A DNA stretch of 64,000 nt from Alphaproteobacteria bacterium (GTDB lineage: Bacteria; Myxococcota_A; UBA796; GCA-2862545). The DNA lies in the NCBI GenBank assembly GCA_020632955.1, contig JACKEO010000012.1, forward strand, positions 1 through 64,000, in the 5' to 3' direction. Position 1 is the stretch's first letter. Each line of letters begins with the position of its first letter. Below, one piece after another: positions 16,627 through 24,186 of the stretch. The notes below the pieces were generated by a model that was given only the letters and a program-made list of their open reading frames with translations, made no database searches and had not been told where the DNA came from. A program made the position numbers and the translations under genes.

Positions 16627-18318
16627 ATGCGCAGGACGTGGCTGCTCGCGCTGTGTGCCTGCGTCGGGCCTTCCATGGACCCGGCCGGCCCCGACGTGGA
16701 CGACACCTCGGGTGACTCGGCGCCGGAGGTGGCACCCGGGGAGGACGACGCCGTCACCTGGCATGCCGACGTCCGTCCGATCGTCGAGCGATCCTGTCTG
16801 GCGGGATGCCACGAGGCGGGCGGGGTGGGTCCCTTCTCGCTGGAGGACGATCCCGCGGACTGGGCACGCGGGCGGCCGAACTGGGCGCCGCTCGTCGTGC
16901 AGGCGGTGGCCTCGGGCGCGATGCCGCCGTGGCCGGCCTCCGACGACTGCCACCCGCTGGAGGGCTCCCGCCGCCTCGCCGACGACGAGGTGGAGCGCTT
17001 CGTGGCCTGGGAGCGTGACGGCTACCTGCCGGGCGTGCCCACCCGCTTCGTGCCCGGGGACCCCCCGGAGGTGATCGATCTCGGCACGCCGGACCACCTG
17101 CTCGACTTCGGGGGGGCCTACCGTCCCGATCCGGCCCGACCCGACGACTACCGCTGCCTCCTGCTCGGCGATCCCCTCACCGAGGATCTGCTGGTGCGCG
17201 CGATCGAGGTGTGGCCGGGCGAGCGCGACCTGGTGCACCACGCCATCCTCTTCGAGATCACGCCCGGGGCGGCGGCCGACGAGGTGGCGGCGCGGGACGC
17301 GGCCGACCCCGGTCCGGGCTTCACCTGCTTCGGCTCGCCGGTGGTCGGGGCCGACTTCTTCGACAGCGACCAGATCTTCAACCTCCACACCTACGCGCCG
17401 GGCCAGCGTCCCGAGGTGCTCGGCGCGGGCGAGGCGCGTCGCATCGTCGCCGGCTCGCGCCTGGTGCTCCAGGTCCACTACAACACCCTGGGGAGGGACC
17501 CGGCGAAGATCCCCACCGACGACACCCGCGTGGCCTTCTGGGACCTGCAGGGCGAGCCCACCCACCTCATCCGCACGCTCGGCCTGCCCCACACCGGCAT
17601 CCGCATCCCCGCCGGGGATCCGGAGGTGGTGCAGACCAAGGTCTTCCCGGTGCCCACGCGGCTGGAGGTGGTGGGGATCCTGGGCCACATGCACCAGCTC
17701 GGCACCCGCCTCGACGTGCAGGTGCTGCGACGCGACGGCAGCACCACCTGCGCCCTCGACCTGCCCCGGTGGGACTTCTCGTGGCAGCTCGGCTACCGCT
17801 ACCCCGAGGGGCAGCCCCTGATCGTCGAGCCCGGCGACAAGGTGCAGCTCACCTGCGTGTACGACAACAGCGAGGCGAACCAGCCCGTGGTGAACGGCGT
17901 GCAGCAGCCGGCACGCACGGTGGGCTGGGGCGACGGCACCCTCGACGAGATGTGCCTGACCTACCCGGTGCTGCGCCAGGCCGTGGGCACGTCGCCCACG
18001 GACGTGTGCGACGGCTTCGAGGGGTGCTTCGGGTCGTGTCCGGAGGGCGACGGCGTCTGTCTGGGCGGCTGCCTGGAGGGCGTGGCCGACGCCTGCACGG
18101 TGTGCGCCCTGCCCAAGCTCGCCACGTGCGCCGACCCGAGCTGCACCGGCCCGCTGCTCGCGCTGGCCGGCTGCCTGAAGACCTGCACCGCGGGCCAGCT
18201 GGGCTGCATCGTGGGGGCCTGCCGCACCCAGAGCGAGGCCTACCTGGGCTGCCAGGACGCCTTCGTGCGTGCGGGGGACTGCGACGCAGCCCTCGCGCCC
18301 TGTGGCGTGGACTGGTAG
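16627..18318 (+). CDS. Copper type II ascorbate-dependent monooxygenase-like lipoprotein with haem-like N-terminal motif and Cys-rich C-terminus
   Basis: 563 residues. MRRTWLLALCAC is a lipoprotein-type signal, followed by an Asp/Gly/Pro linker. Next, C57-LAG-C61-H62 and a cytochrome-like helix region (WHADVRPIVERSCLAGCHEA); the spacing is CX3CH rather than CXXCH. The core (~150-450) follows the PHM/DBH copper monooxygenase fold seen in many myxobacterial surface proteins, with candidate copper ligands LVHHAILFE, LQVHYNTLG and ILGHMHQLGTRLDV. The last ~105 residues hold a high density of Cys (CFGSCPEGDGVCLGGC and further CXXXC units). Oxidation of an extracellular substrate is likely by family only. 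Stands alone between serS and the tRNA cluster. Confidence 0.72.
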   Translation: MRRTWLLALCACVGPSMDPAGPDVDDTSGDSAPEVAPGEDDAVTWHADVRPIVERSCLAGCHEAGGVGPFSLEDDPADWARGRPNWAPLVVQAVASGAMPPWPASDDCHPLEGSRRLADDEVERFVAWERDGYLPGVPTRFVPGDPPEVIDLGTPDHLLDFGGAYRPDPARPDDYRCLLLGDPLTEDLLVRAIEVWPGERDLVHHAILFEITPGAAADEVAARDAADPGPGFTCFGSPVVGADFFDSDQIFNLHTYAPGQRPEVLGAGEARRIVAGSRLVLQVHYNTLGRDPAKIPTDDTRVAFWDLQGEPTHLIRTLGLPHTGIRIPAGDPEVVQTKVFPVPTRLEVVGILGHMHQLGTRLDVQVLRRDGSTTCALDLPRWDFSWQLGYRYPEGQPLIVEPGDKVQLTCVYDNSEANQPVVNGVQQPARTVGWGDGTLDEMCLTYPVLRQAVGTSPTDVCDGFEGCFGSCPEGDGVCLGGCLEGVADACTVCALPKLATCADPSCTGPLLALAGCLKTCTAGQLGCIVGACRTQSEAYLGCQDAFVRAGDCDAALAPCGVDW

Positions 18319-18332
18319 CGTGCGCGCGATGC

Positions 18333-18360
18333 TTGACAGGGCGCGGGCCTCGGATAGAAG
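18333..18360 (+). promoter_or_regulatory. Promoter of the tRNA cluster
   Basis: TTGACA at 18333-18338, 16 bases, then TAGAAG at 18355-18360, about 22 bases before the first tRNA. The -35 is a perfect consensus, the closest to canonical in the window, as expected for stable RNA genes. Confidence 0.65.
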
Positions 18361-18382
18361 CCGGCGGCCTGTCGCCTCCTCG

Positions 18383-18467
18383 GGAGGCGTGGCCGAGTGG
18401 TTGAAGGCAGCGGTCTTGAAAACCGCCGAGCCGCAAGGTTCCGAGGGTTCGAATCCCTCCGCCTCCG
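18383..18467 (+). tRNA. tRNA-Ser (anticodon TGA)
   Basis: 85-base class II tRNA. Acceptor stem GGAGGCG/CGCCTCC, anticodon stem GCGGT/ACCGC with loop CTTGAAA, anticodon TGA reading UCA. Long variable arm (GAGCCGCAAGGTTC) typical of tRNA-Ser. T-arm GAGGGTTCGAATCCCTC. Discriminator G at 18467; CCA not encoded. Confidence 0.95.
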
Positions 18468-18482
18468 CTCTTTGTCAGCCCT

Positions 18483-18571
18483 GGAGTCGTGACCGAGTGG
18501 CCGAAGGTGCTCGATTGCTAATCGAGTGTGGGGCAAAAACTCCACCGAGGGTTCGAATCCCTCCGACTCCG
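18483..18571 (+). tRNA. tRNA-Ser (anticodon GCT)
   Basis: 89-base class II tRNA. Acceptor stem GGAGTCG/CGACTCC, anticodon loop TTGCTAA with GCT, which reads AGC/AGU. Long variable arm (GTGTGGGGCAAAAACTCCAC) and T-arm GAGGGTTCGAATCCCTC identical to that of the upstream tRNA-Ser. No encoded CCA. Fifteen bases after the tRNA-Ser(TGA) gene and probably co-transcribed. Confidence 0.95.
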
Positions 18572-18615
18572 CTCCGGGATCCACTGCTCCAGAACTGGCC
18601 AGCAAGCTTCTCTCT

Positions 18616-18692
18616 GCACCCATAGCTCAATTGGATAGAGCGTCGGACTACGGATCCGAAGGTTGGGGGTTCGACTCCTCCTGGGTGCGCCA
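18616..18692 (+). tRNA. tRNA-Arg (anticodon ACG)
   Basis: 77 bases including an encoded 3' CCA (18690-18692). Acceptor GCACCCA/TGGGTGC, anticodon stem TCGGA/TCCGA with loop CTACGGA; anticodon ACG, normally edited to ICG to read CGU/CGC/CGA. D-arm AGCTCAATTGGATAGAGC. Last gene of the cluster, followed by a strong hairpin. Confidence 0.95.
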
Positions 18693-18699
18693 TCTCCTC

Positions 18700-18732
18700 G
18701 ACGCCCCACCTGCTTCGCGCGGGTGGGGCGTC
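18700..18732 (+). terminator. Strong hairpin closing the tRNA cluster
   Basis: GACGCCCCACC at 18700-18710 pairs perfectly over 11 bp with GGTGGGGCGTC at 18722-18732 around an 11-base loop. It lies between the tRNA cluster and the 3' end of the converging regulator gene at 18778, so it may terminate both. No T-run follows. Confidence 0.65.
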
Positions 18733-18777
18733 GTCGCTGTGGGCCCCGGGGCCGGAGAGCCTGGCCTCGCGAGCGGA

Positions 18778-20334
18778 TCAGCTCGCCTCGCGTCGCTGGG
18801 CCAGCAGCCGGGTGAGCACGCGATCCATGCGGCGCAGGCCCGGCTCGGGCGCATCGCAGGGCACGGGCGCGTCGACGTCGTCGAGCATGCGGTTCCACGT
18901 GCGCACCTCGGCGAGCTCGGCCTCGTGCCCCGGGGCGTCCCGCGTGGCGTCGTAGTGCCGGCGCGCCTCCGTGCTGTCGCCGCGCAGGTGGGCGGCGGCG
19001 CCGAGGTAGCGTGCGGCGCGACGGGACACGCGGTGCTGCTGCAGCTCGTCGTGGAGGTGCCGCGCGCGCAGCAGTTCGGTGGTGGCGGCCTCGGGGCGTC
19101 CGGCGAGCAGGTGCGTGCGCCCGCGGTAGATGCGCAGCGTGGCCTCGGTCCGCCGGCCCTGCGAGCGTGAGGCGAGGCGCACCGCATCGTCGAGCACGGC
19201 CATGCTCTCGTCATGCCGGCCGTCCACCGCGGCGAGCAGCGAGAGGCCCCCCTGCACCGTGGCCCGCTCGAGGGGGAGGGACAGGGTGGTCATCCACGCC
19301 GCGGCCTGCTGCAGCAGCGGGCGTGCCTCGGCGACGTGGCCCTGGCGGAAGCGGACGAGTCCGAGGCCGTGGAGGCACCACGCGAGGTGGATGGGTGCGT
19401 TCGCGGCCTCCAGCTGGGTGATGCCGTCGAGGAGGTGCTGGGCGGCGGCCTCGAGATCGCCCCGGGCCTCGGCCAGCGCAGCGAGCGGGTGCGCGGTCAT
19501 CCCGAGGAGCTCCGGGTCGCACCACGCCACGGCGTGGTGGCGGAGGTCGGCGGCGAGGGCGCGGGCCTCGCCGTGCCGCCCGGTCGTCGCCAGCAGGTCG
19601 AGCAGCAGGATGCGCGCCCGACCGTGGGCGGCGGCCACGGCGGCGGTGCGGGGAGGATCGTCCTGGAGGTGGTCCTGCAGGTAGCGGAGCGCGAGGGCGG
19701 GATCGCCGTCGCGCCACACGAGGTGGGCGGCGGCCTGCACGAGACCGCACCGCACCTGGCGGTCCGGTGTGCGCTCGGCGGCGAGCACGAGCTGCTGCGG
19801 CGGCAGGCGGGTGCGCTCCCACCGCTCCGCCAGCCCCAGGGTGAGGAGGAGCTCCGCCGCCTGGTCGGGCGGGAGGTCGTCGACCGTGTCGAGCCAGTGG
19901 TCGGCGCGGTCGCGGATCTCGGCCAGCGCGGAGGCGGCGCCGGGCCCCATCAGGCGACCGCGGAGGGCGCGCGCCACGCCCACCTCGGGGGCGATGCCGG
20001 AAGCGAGGCACGCCACCGCCCCCACCAGGCGGAAGCCCACGCCACGCACGGTGAGCAGGTGGACGGGCTGGTCCTGGCCGGGCTCGATCTTCCGGCGCAG
20101 CCGGCTCACGAGCATCGCAGAGGCGCGGGATCGCACGTTCGGGTGGTAGGCCCACACATCCTCCATGAGCTGCGCGTGGCTCACGGTGGCGCCGTCCCCC
20201 GACAGGAGCACCTGCAGGAAGCGGGCTTCGAGCGTGGAGAGGCTGGACTGACCCCCCGCGTGGGTCACCTGCAGGCCGTCCAGGTCGACCATGGTCTCGC
20301 CGAGGCGGATCGCGGAAGGGGTGTGGACCGTCAT
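18778..20334 (-). CDS. OmpR/PhoB-type winged-helix regulator with TPR-like repeats, no receiver domain
   Basis: 518 residues. Residues ~8-108 are a Trans_reg_C winged helix: LSTLEARFLQVLLSG, VSHAQLMEDVWAYHPNV, RASAMLVSRLRRKIE and VHLLTVRGVGFRLV follow the PhoB DNA-binding domain helix by helix. The rest (~120-500) is all-helical with Ala/Leu/Arg-rich repeats such as AEARPLLQQAAAWM and RGRTHLLAGRPEAATTELL, consistent with tetratricopeptide repeats as in AfsR/MalT-like regulators. No phosphoacceptor domain or P-loop is seen, so the input is probably a protein or ligand bound by the repeats. GGAGGA lies 10 bases before the ATG. Divergent from the regulator at 20469 across 134 bp. Confidence 0.8.
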   Translation of the reverse strand: MTVHTPSAIRLGETMVDLDGLQVTHAGGQSSLSTLEARFLQVLLSGDGATVSHAQLMEDVWAYHPNVRSRASAMLVSRLRRKIEPGQDQPVHLLTVRGVGFRLVGAVACLASGIAPEVGVARALRGRLMGPGAASALAEIRDRADHWLDTVDDLPPDQAAELLLTLGLAERWERTRLPPQQLVLAAERTPDRQVRCGLVQAAAHLVWRDGDPALALRYLQDHLQDDPPRTAAVAAAHGRARILLLDLLATTGRHGEARALAADLRHHAVAWCDPELLGMTAHPLAALAEARGDLEAAAQHLLDGITQLEAANAPIHLAWCLHGLGLVRFRQGHVAEARPLLQQAAAWMTTLSLPLERATVQGGLSLLAAVDGRHDESMAVLDDAVRLASRSQGRRTEATLRIYRGRTHLLAGRPEAATTELLRARHLHDELQQHRVSRRAARYLGAAAHLRGDSTEARRHYDATRDAPGHEAELAEVRTWNRMLDDVDAPVPCDAPEPGLRRMDRVLTRLLAQRREAS

Positions 20335-20468
20335 GGACGTGATCCTCCATACGAGGGAGAGACCTCGAGCGAGGCGGGTCGGTGCCGATGGCCCGTTACC
20401 AGGAAAGCACGCATGCCATGCGCTGCACGGCGTGAAGGTGTCCAGGTGGTGCGGGGGGTCCCAGGTCG

Positions 20469-21611
20469 ATGAGGCAGCTGCACCGCCCCCCGGGCGCCTT
20501 CCGTCGAAGCTGGGGTGCGCTCCTCGTCGAGCGCGCCCTGTGGCTGCCCTCCGAACGCTGGGTGGTGCTGTGCTCGGCGCCGGTGGGCACGGCCGCGTCG
20601 GAGGAGATCGCGCGCATCGCCCACCGGCACGCCTGCGCCGACGATCCGTGGATCCCCGGCGTGGTGGCCTCGGGCACGTCCCGCGACGACACGCTCGCCT
20701 GGGTGGTCCTCGACCATCCCCTCGCGGTGGACGCTGCGCGCGCGCTCGAGGCCGCTCCGCTCCCGGGACGGCCGCTGCGCTGGGCAGAGGCCCTCGGCGG
20801 GACCTGCTGGGTGGGAGAGCGCCTGGACGCCTGGGCGCGCGCCACGGGCGAACACACCCACGCCTTCGGCTGGTGCAACGTGCTGCTCGGCAGCGACGGG
20901 AGCGTGGCCGTGCTGCTCGCGCCGCCCCCGCCCGAGGTGGAGGGGCCGCGGGTGTGGCGCATCGAGGCCCCGGAGCACGCGCTCGGTGCGCCCGTGGGGC
21001 CGAGCGCGCTGCCGCTCCAGTCCTACGGTCTCCTCCAGGCGCTGATGCCCTTCGGGGACGTGCCGCGCGTGGTGGCGCGCGCGCTCGCGGGACCGGAACG
21101 CCCCCAGGGCGTGGTGGAGCGCCTCATCGCCTGGGGTACGCGGCGCGTCTTCGATCCGATCCCGTCCTTCCGCTTCCGCGACGTGCCAGCGGGCGTGGCC
21201 TTCGCGCGCCGGATCGCCGGCGCCGCCCGCATGGAGCTGGAGCCCGAGGGCCTCCTCGCCTGGCTGCACGCCTGCCGCGCGGCGCTCGGCGAGATCGCCG
21301 ACCCCACCCTGTCCTTCGACGGCACGCTCCTGGTGCCCGGCGAGGCCGAGCCGGTCGACCTGTCTCGCCGCCCCGTCGCGCGCCGACTGGTGCAGGCCCT
21401 CGTCGCGCATCGCGTGGAGGTGCCCGGGGGCGTGCTCAGCGCGAGCGCACTCCGCGAGGCTGGCTGGCCGGGGGAGCGCATGTCGCCGGAGGCTGCATCC
21501 AATCGCCTGCACGTCCACCTCAGCCGTTTGCGGTCGCTGGGACTCGAGGGACTCCTCGAGCATGTCGACGGTGGGTGGCGACTCCGCCCCGACGTCGCCA
21601 TTCGACGGTAG
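20469..21611 (+). CDS. Probable pseudokinase joined to a C-terminal winged-helix domain
   Basis: 380 residues. The last ~85 (from VDLSRRPVARRLVQALVAHR to the end) form a winged helix like that of OmpR-type regulators (LSASALREAGWPGERMSPEA, NRLHVHLSRLRSLGL, VDGGWRLRP). The first ~270 follow the order of a Ser/Thr kinase: DPWIPGVVASG resembles the alphaC/beta4 turn, LAWVVLDHPLA the hinge, HAFGWCNVLLGSDGSVAVLL the catalytic loop, LPLQSYGLLQALMPFG the C-lobe. The HxD Asp and DFG motif are absent (catalytic Asp position is Ala), so it should not phosphorylate. The kinase relationship is an inference from weak pattern similarity. Divergent from the wHTH-TPR regulator. Confidence 0.5.
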   Translation: MRQLHRPPGAFRRSWGALLVERALWLPSERWVVLCSAPVGTAASEEIARIAHRHACADDPWIPGVVASGTSRDDTLAWVVLDHPLAVDAARALEAAPLPGRPLRWAEALGGTCWVGERLDAWARATGEHTHAFGWCNVLLGSDGSVAVLLAPPPPEVEGPRVWRIEAPEHALGAPVGPSALPLQSYGLLQALMPFGDVPRVVARALAGPERPQGVVERLIAWGTRRVFDPIPSFRFRDVPAGVAFARRIAGAARMELEPEGLLAWLHACRAALGEIADPTLSFDGTLLVPGEAEPVDLSRRPVARRLVQALVAHRVEVPGGVLSASALREAGWPGERMSPEAASNRLHVHLSRLRSLGLEGLLEHVDGGWRLRPDVAIRR

Positions 21612-21624
21612 CGGTCGTCTCGAC

Positions 21625-21691
21625 CTTACGTCGACTTACGTGTGGTGCCGGGTTGACGCTTTCGGATTCAGAACATACTGAAACTTCGAAA
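21625..21691 (+). promoter_or_regulatory. Operator/promoter region of the GbsR-led operon
   Basis: Three nested signals precede the gene at 21706. CTTACGT is repeated in the same orientation at 21625-21631 and 21635-21641 (10-bp period). TTGACG lies at 21653-21658 with CATACT at 21674-21679 as a possible -10 (15-base spacer). A nested palindrome covers the -10: TTCAG 21667-21671 with CTGAA 21678-21682, and outer TTTCG 21660-21664 with CGAAA 21687-21691. The position fits an operator for the regulator encoded just downstream. The local AT content is well above the surroundings. Confidence 0.5.
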
Positions 21692-21705
21692 GTCGCAAGG
21701 GGACC

Positions 21706-22179
21706 ATGAACACGCATCCGGCCGACCTCCACTTCGTAGAGGAGCTTGGAATGCTCTTCGCGGATCAGGGCGCGCAGCCGATGATGGGTCGGCTCCTCGC
21801 GCACCTCCTGATCTGCGATCCGCCCCACCAGTCCAGCGCCGACCTCGCCGAGGCCCTGCAGGCCTCCGCCGGCAGCATCTCCACGCTCACGCGCCAGCTG
21901 CTCGCGATGGGGATGATCCAGAAGGCCGTCGTGCCGGGCTCACGCGCCACCTTCTTCCGGCTCACGCCGGGCATGTGGGTGGATCTGATGCGCCAGCGGA
22001 ACGGCTCGCTCCGCGCGGTGCGCGAGGCGGCCGACCGCGGCCTGAGGGCGCTCGCCCACCGCCCGACGGAACAGCTCGACCGCCTCCGCGAGTTCCGAGA
22101 CTTCTACCTCTTCCTCGAGGGCGAGATGCCCAGGCTGCTCGATGCTTGGCTCGCCCGCCGCCAGGAGACGCCGCGATGA
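21706..22179 (+). CDS. GbsR/MarR-family transcriptional regulator
   Basis: 157 residues. A helix-turn-helix at ~45-70 (SSADLAEALQASAGSISTLT then RQLLAMGMIQKAVVPGSR with a beta wing RATFFRLTP) matches the GbsR branch of MarR regulators. The C-terminal third is helical (LREFRDFYLFLEGEMPRLLD), the usual dimerisation part. It is the first gene of the operon that encodes the LolA-like protein, two permeases, ATPase and barrel; the ATG of the next gene overlaps its stop. A palindrome over the promoter suggests autoregulation. The effector is unknown; in related systems such regulators often control envelope transporters. Confidence 0.82.
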   Translation: MNTHPADLHFVEELGMLFADQGAQPMMGRLLAHLLICDPPHQSSADLAEALQASAGSISTLTRQLLAMGMIQKAVVPGSRATFFRLTPGMWVDLMRQRNGSLRAVREAADRGLRALAHRPTEQLDRLREFRDFYLFLEGEMPRLLDAWLARRQETPR

Positions 22180-22916
22180 AGACCGTCCTGTCCAGCTTGC
22201 TGCTGCTGCTGCTGCCCGTGGTGGCCTCCGCCCAGGAGACCGCCGCCGAGATCGAGGCCCTGCTCCGCAAGACCGACGACGTCGCCCGGGGCGACAGCTC
22301 GATCGCCACGATGGAGATGCACGTCAAGACGGCCTCGTACGAGCGCACGATGAAGATGAAGGCCTGGGCCCAGGGCACCGACCGCACGCTCGTCCGCATC
22401 CTCGAGCCCGCGAAGGACGCGGGCATCGCCACCCTGAAGGTCGACGAGAACCTCTGGAACTACCTGCCGAAGGTCGACCGCACGATGAAGATCCCGTCGG
22501 GGATGATGGGCGGCTCGTGGATGGGCAGCCACTTCACGAACGACGATCTCGTGCAGGAGTCGCGCCTGTCGGAGGACTTCACCTGGACGGTGGATGCGAG
22601 ACCGTCGGGTGGTGAGGGCCAGTGGACCATCGCGCTGGTGCCCAAGCCCGAGGCGCCGGTGGTGTGGGGCAAGGTGGTGGTGGAGATCCGGGCCGACGAG
22701 CTGCCGATCCGCACCACGTACTACGACGAGAAGGGCAAGGTGGTCCGCACCATGGCCTTCGAGGACTACGCCGCGATGGACGGGCGCACCGTGCCGCGCG
22801 TGATGCGCCTGACGCCCGCCGACAAGCCGGGGGAGTTCACCGAGATGCGCTACGTCGAGCTGGACTTCGGCGCCGACATCCCGACCAGCACCTTCACCCT
22901 GCAGGCGCTCAAGTAG
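22176..22916 (+). CDS. Periplasmic LolA-like outer-membrane lipoprotein-sorting protein
   Basis: 246 residues with a clear signal peptide (MKTVLSSLLLLLLPVVASA, cleavage before QET). The mature protein follows the LolA-like family annotated as outer membrane lipoprotein-sorting protein: ATMEMHVKTASYERTMKMKA, then LVRILEPAKDAGIATLKV, NLWNYLPKVDRTMKIPSGMM, and the C-terminal strand YVELDFGADIPTSTFTLQAL. Such proteins have an open half-barrel that carries acyl chains across the periplasm. Encoded upstream of LolCE-like permeases and a LolD-like ATPase, it is the natural soluble carrier for them. Whether the cargo is lipoprotein, lipid or a hydrophobic metabolite is unknown. Confidence 0.85.
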   Translation: MKTVLSSLLLLLLPVVASAQETAAEIEALLRKTDDVARGDSSIATMEMHVKTASYERTMKMKAWAQGTDRTLVRILEPAKDAGIATLKVDENLWNYLPKVDRTMKIPSGMMGGSWMGSHFTNDDLVQESRLSEDFTWTVDARPSGGEGQWTIALVPKPEAPVVWGKVVVEIRADELPIRTTYYDEKGKVVRTMAFEDYAAMDGRTVPRVMRLTPADKPGEFTEMRYVELDFGADIPTSTFTLQALK

Positions 22917-22943
22917 CGACGGCCGAGAGGGGAGGGGGCCTGG

Positions 22944-24182
22944 ATGTCCACGCTGCTCGCGATGGCCTGGCGGAACGTCTTCCGGAACGTCCGCCGCTCG
23001 CTGCTCACGGCCACGGCCATGGCGCTCGCCGTGGCGATCGTCATGGGCATCGGTGCGCTCCAGCACGGCATGTTCGACCAGATGCGCGATCTGATGATCG
23101 GCGAGAAGCTGGGGCACGTGCAGGTGCAGCACCCCGACTACCCCGTCGGGCGTCGGCTCCACGACACGGTGCCCGAGGCGGGCGCGGTGGTGGAGGCGCT
23201 CGAGCGTGAGCCCGGCGTGGCGCGGGTGGCCTCACGCCTCTTCGGCAGCGCCCTGCTCGGCACCGAGCGCAAGACCGAGGGCGTGCAGCTCCACGGGGTC
23301 GATCCCGTGCGTGAGGACGCGCTCCGCGACATCTCCGAGAAGCTCACGGCGGGCTCCTGGCTCGGCGAGGCGGGGGCTCACGGGATCGTGCTGGGGGACG
23401 AGCTCGCGCGCAAGCTGGAGGTGCAGGTGGGTGGCGAGCTGGTGGCCGTCACCCAGGCGGCCGACGGCTCGATGGGCAACGAGCTCTACACCGTGGTGGG
23501 CATCGTCGACACCGGGTCGCCCTCGGTGGACAGGGCGGGCGCCTTCCTCCATCGCGCCGATCTCGGCGAGCTGCTCGTGCTGCCGGACCAGGTGCACGAG
23601 ATCGTCGTGGTGGCCCGGGACCACTCCGACGCCGCGCTCGCGGTGGCGCTCGAGGCCACGCAGGGCGCCGTGGGCGACCGTGAGGCCACCGTGAGGAGCT
23701 GGAAGGAGGTGGACCCCTCCACGGCCCAGATCTTCGACTTCCAGGCGATCTCCCAGTGGATCCTCATGTTCTTCTTCTACGGTGTGAGCGGCGTGGGCGT
23801 GGTCAACACCCTGCTCATGTCGGTGCTCGAGCGCACCCGGGAGTTCGGCGTGATGCGCGCCATCGGGCTGCGGCCCACCGGCGTGGTGGCCCTCGTGGTG
23901 CTGGAGGCCGTGGTGCTCGGCACCTTCGCGGTGCTCGGCGGGGCCGTGCTCGGCGGCCTCTTCGACCTCTACCTGGTGCAGGTGGGCGTGGACTTCTCGG
24001 TGCACGGCGAGGGCTTCGCCTTCGGCGACCTCACGATGGATCCCGTGGTGCACGCCCACGTCACCCCCACCAACGTGTGGCAGCCGATCGCGGGGATCTT
24101 CGGGTTCAGTGTGCTCGCGGCGATCTGGCCCGCCGTGCGGGCGGCTCGCATCCAGACCATCGATGCGCTCAGGGAGGCGTGA
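22944..24182 (+). CDS. ABC transporter permease, FtsX/LolC-E/MacB type (first of pair)
   Basis: 412 residues. Topology typical of FtsX-like permeases: one N-terminal membrane helix (~20-40, after MAWRNVFRNVRRS), a ~230-residue periplasmic domain, and three C-terminal helices (~270-292, ~320-345, ~375-395). The conserved MSVLERTREFGVMRAIGLRP segment precedes the second-last helices. It is the inner-membrane subunit that pulls substrate from the membrane to a periplasmic carrier. GGAGG ribosome site before the ATG; ends 4 bp before the second permease. Confidence 0.9.
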   Translation: MSTLLAMAWRNVFRNVRRSLLTATAMALAVAIVMGIGALQHGMFDQMRDLMIGEKLGHVQVQHPDYPVGRRLHDTVPEAGAVVEALEREPGVARVASRLFGSALLGTERKTEGVQLHGVDPVREDALRDISEKLTAGSWLGEAGAHGIVLGDELARKLEVQVGGELVAVTQAADGSMGNELYTVVGIVDTGSPSVDRAGAFLHRADLGELLVLPDQVHEIVVVARDHSDAALAVALEATQGAVGDREATVRSWKEVDPSTAQIFDFQAISQWILMFFFYGVSGVGVVNTLLMSVLERTREFGVMRAIGLRPTGVVALVVLEAVVLGTFAVLGGAVLGGLFDLYLVQVGVDFSVHGEGFAFGDLTMDPVVHAHVTPTNVWQPIAGIFGFSVLAAIWPAVRAARIQTIDALREA

Positions 24183-24186
24183 GCCG

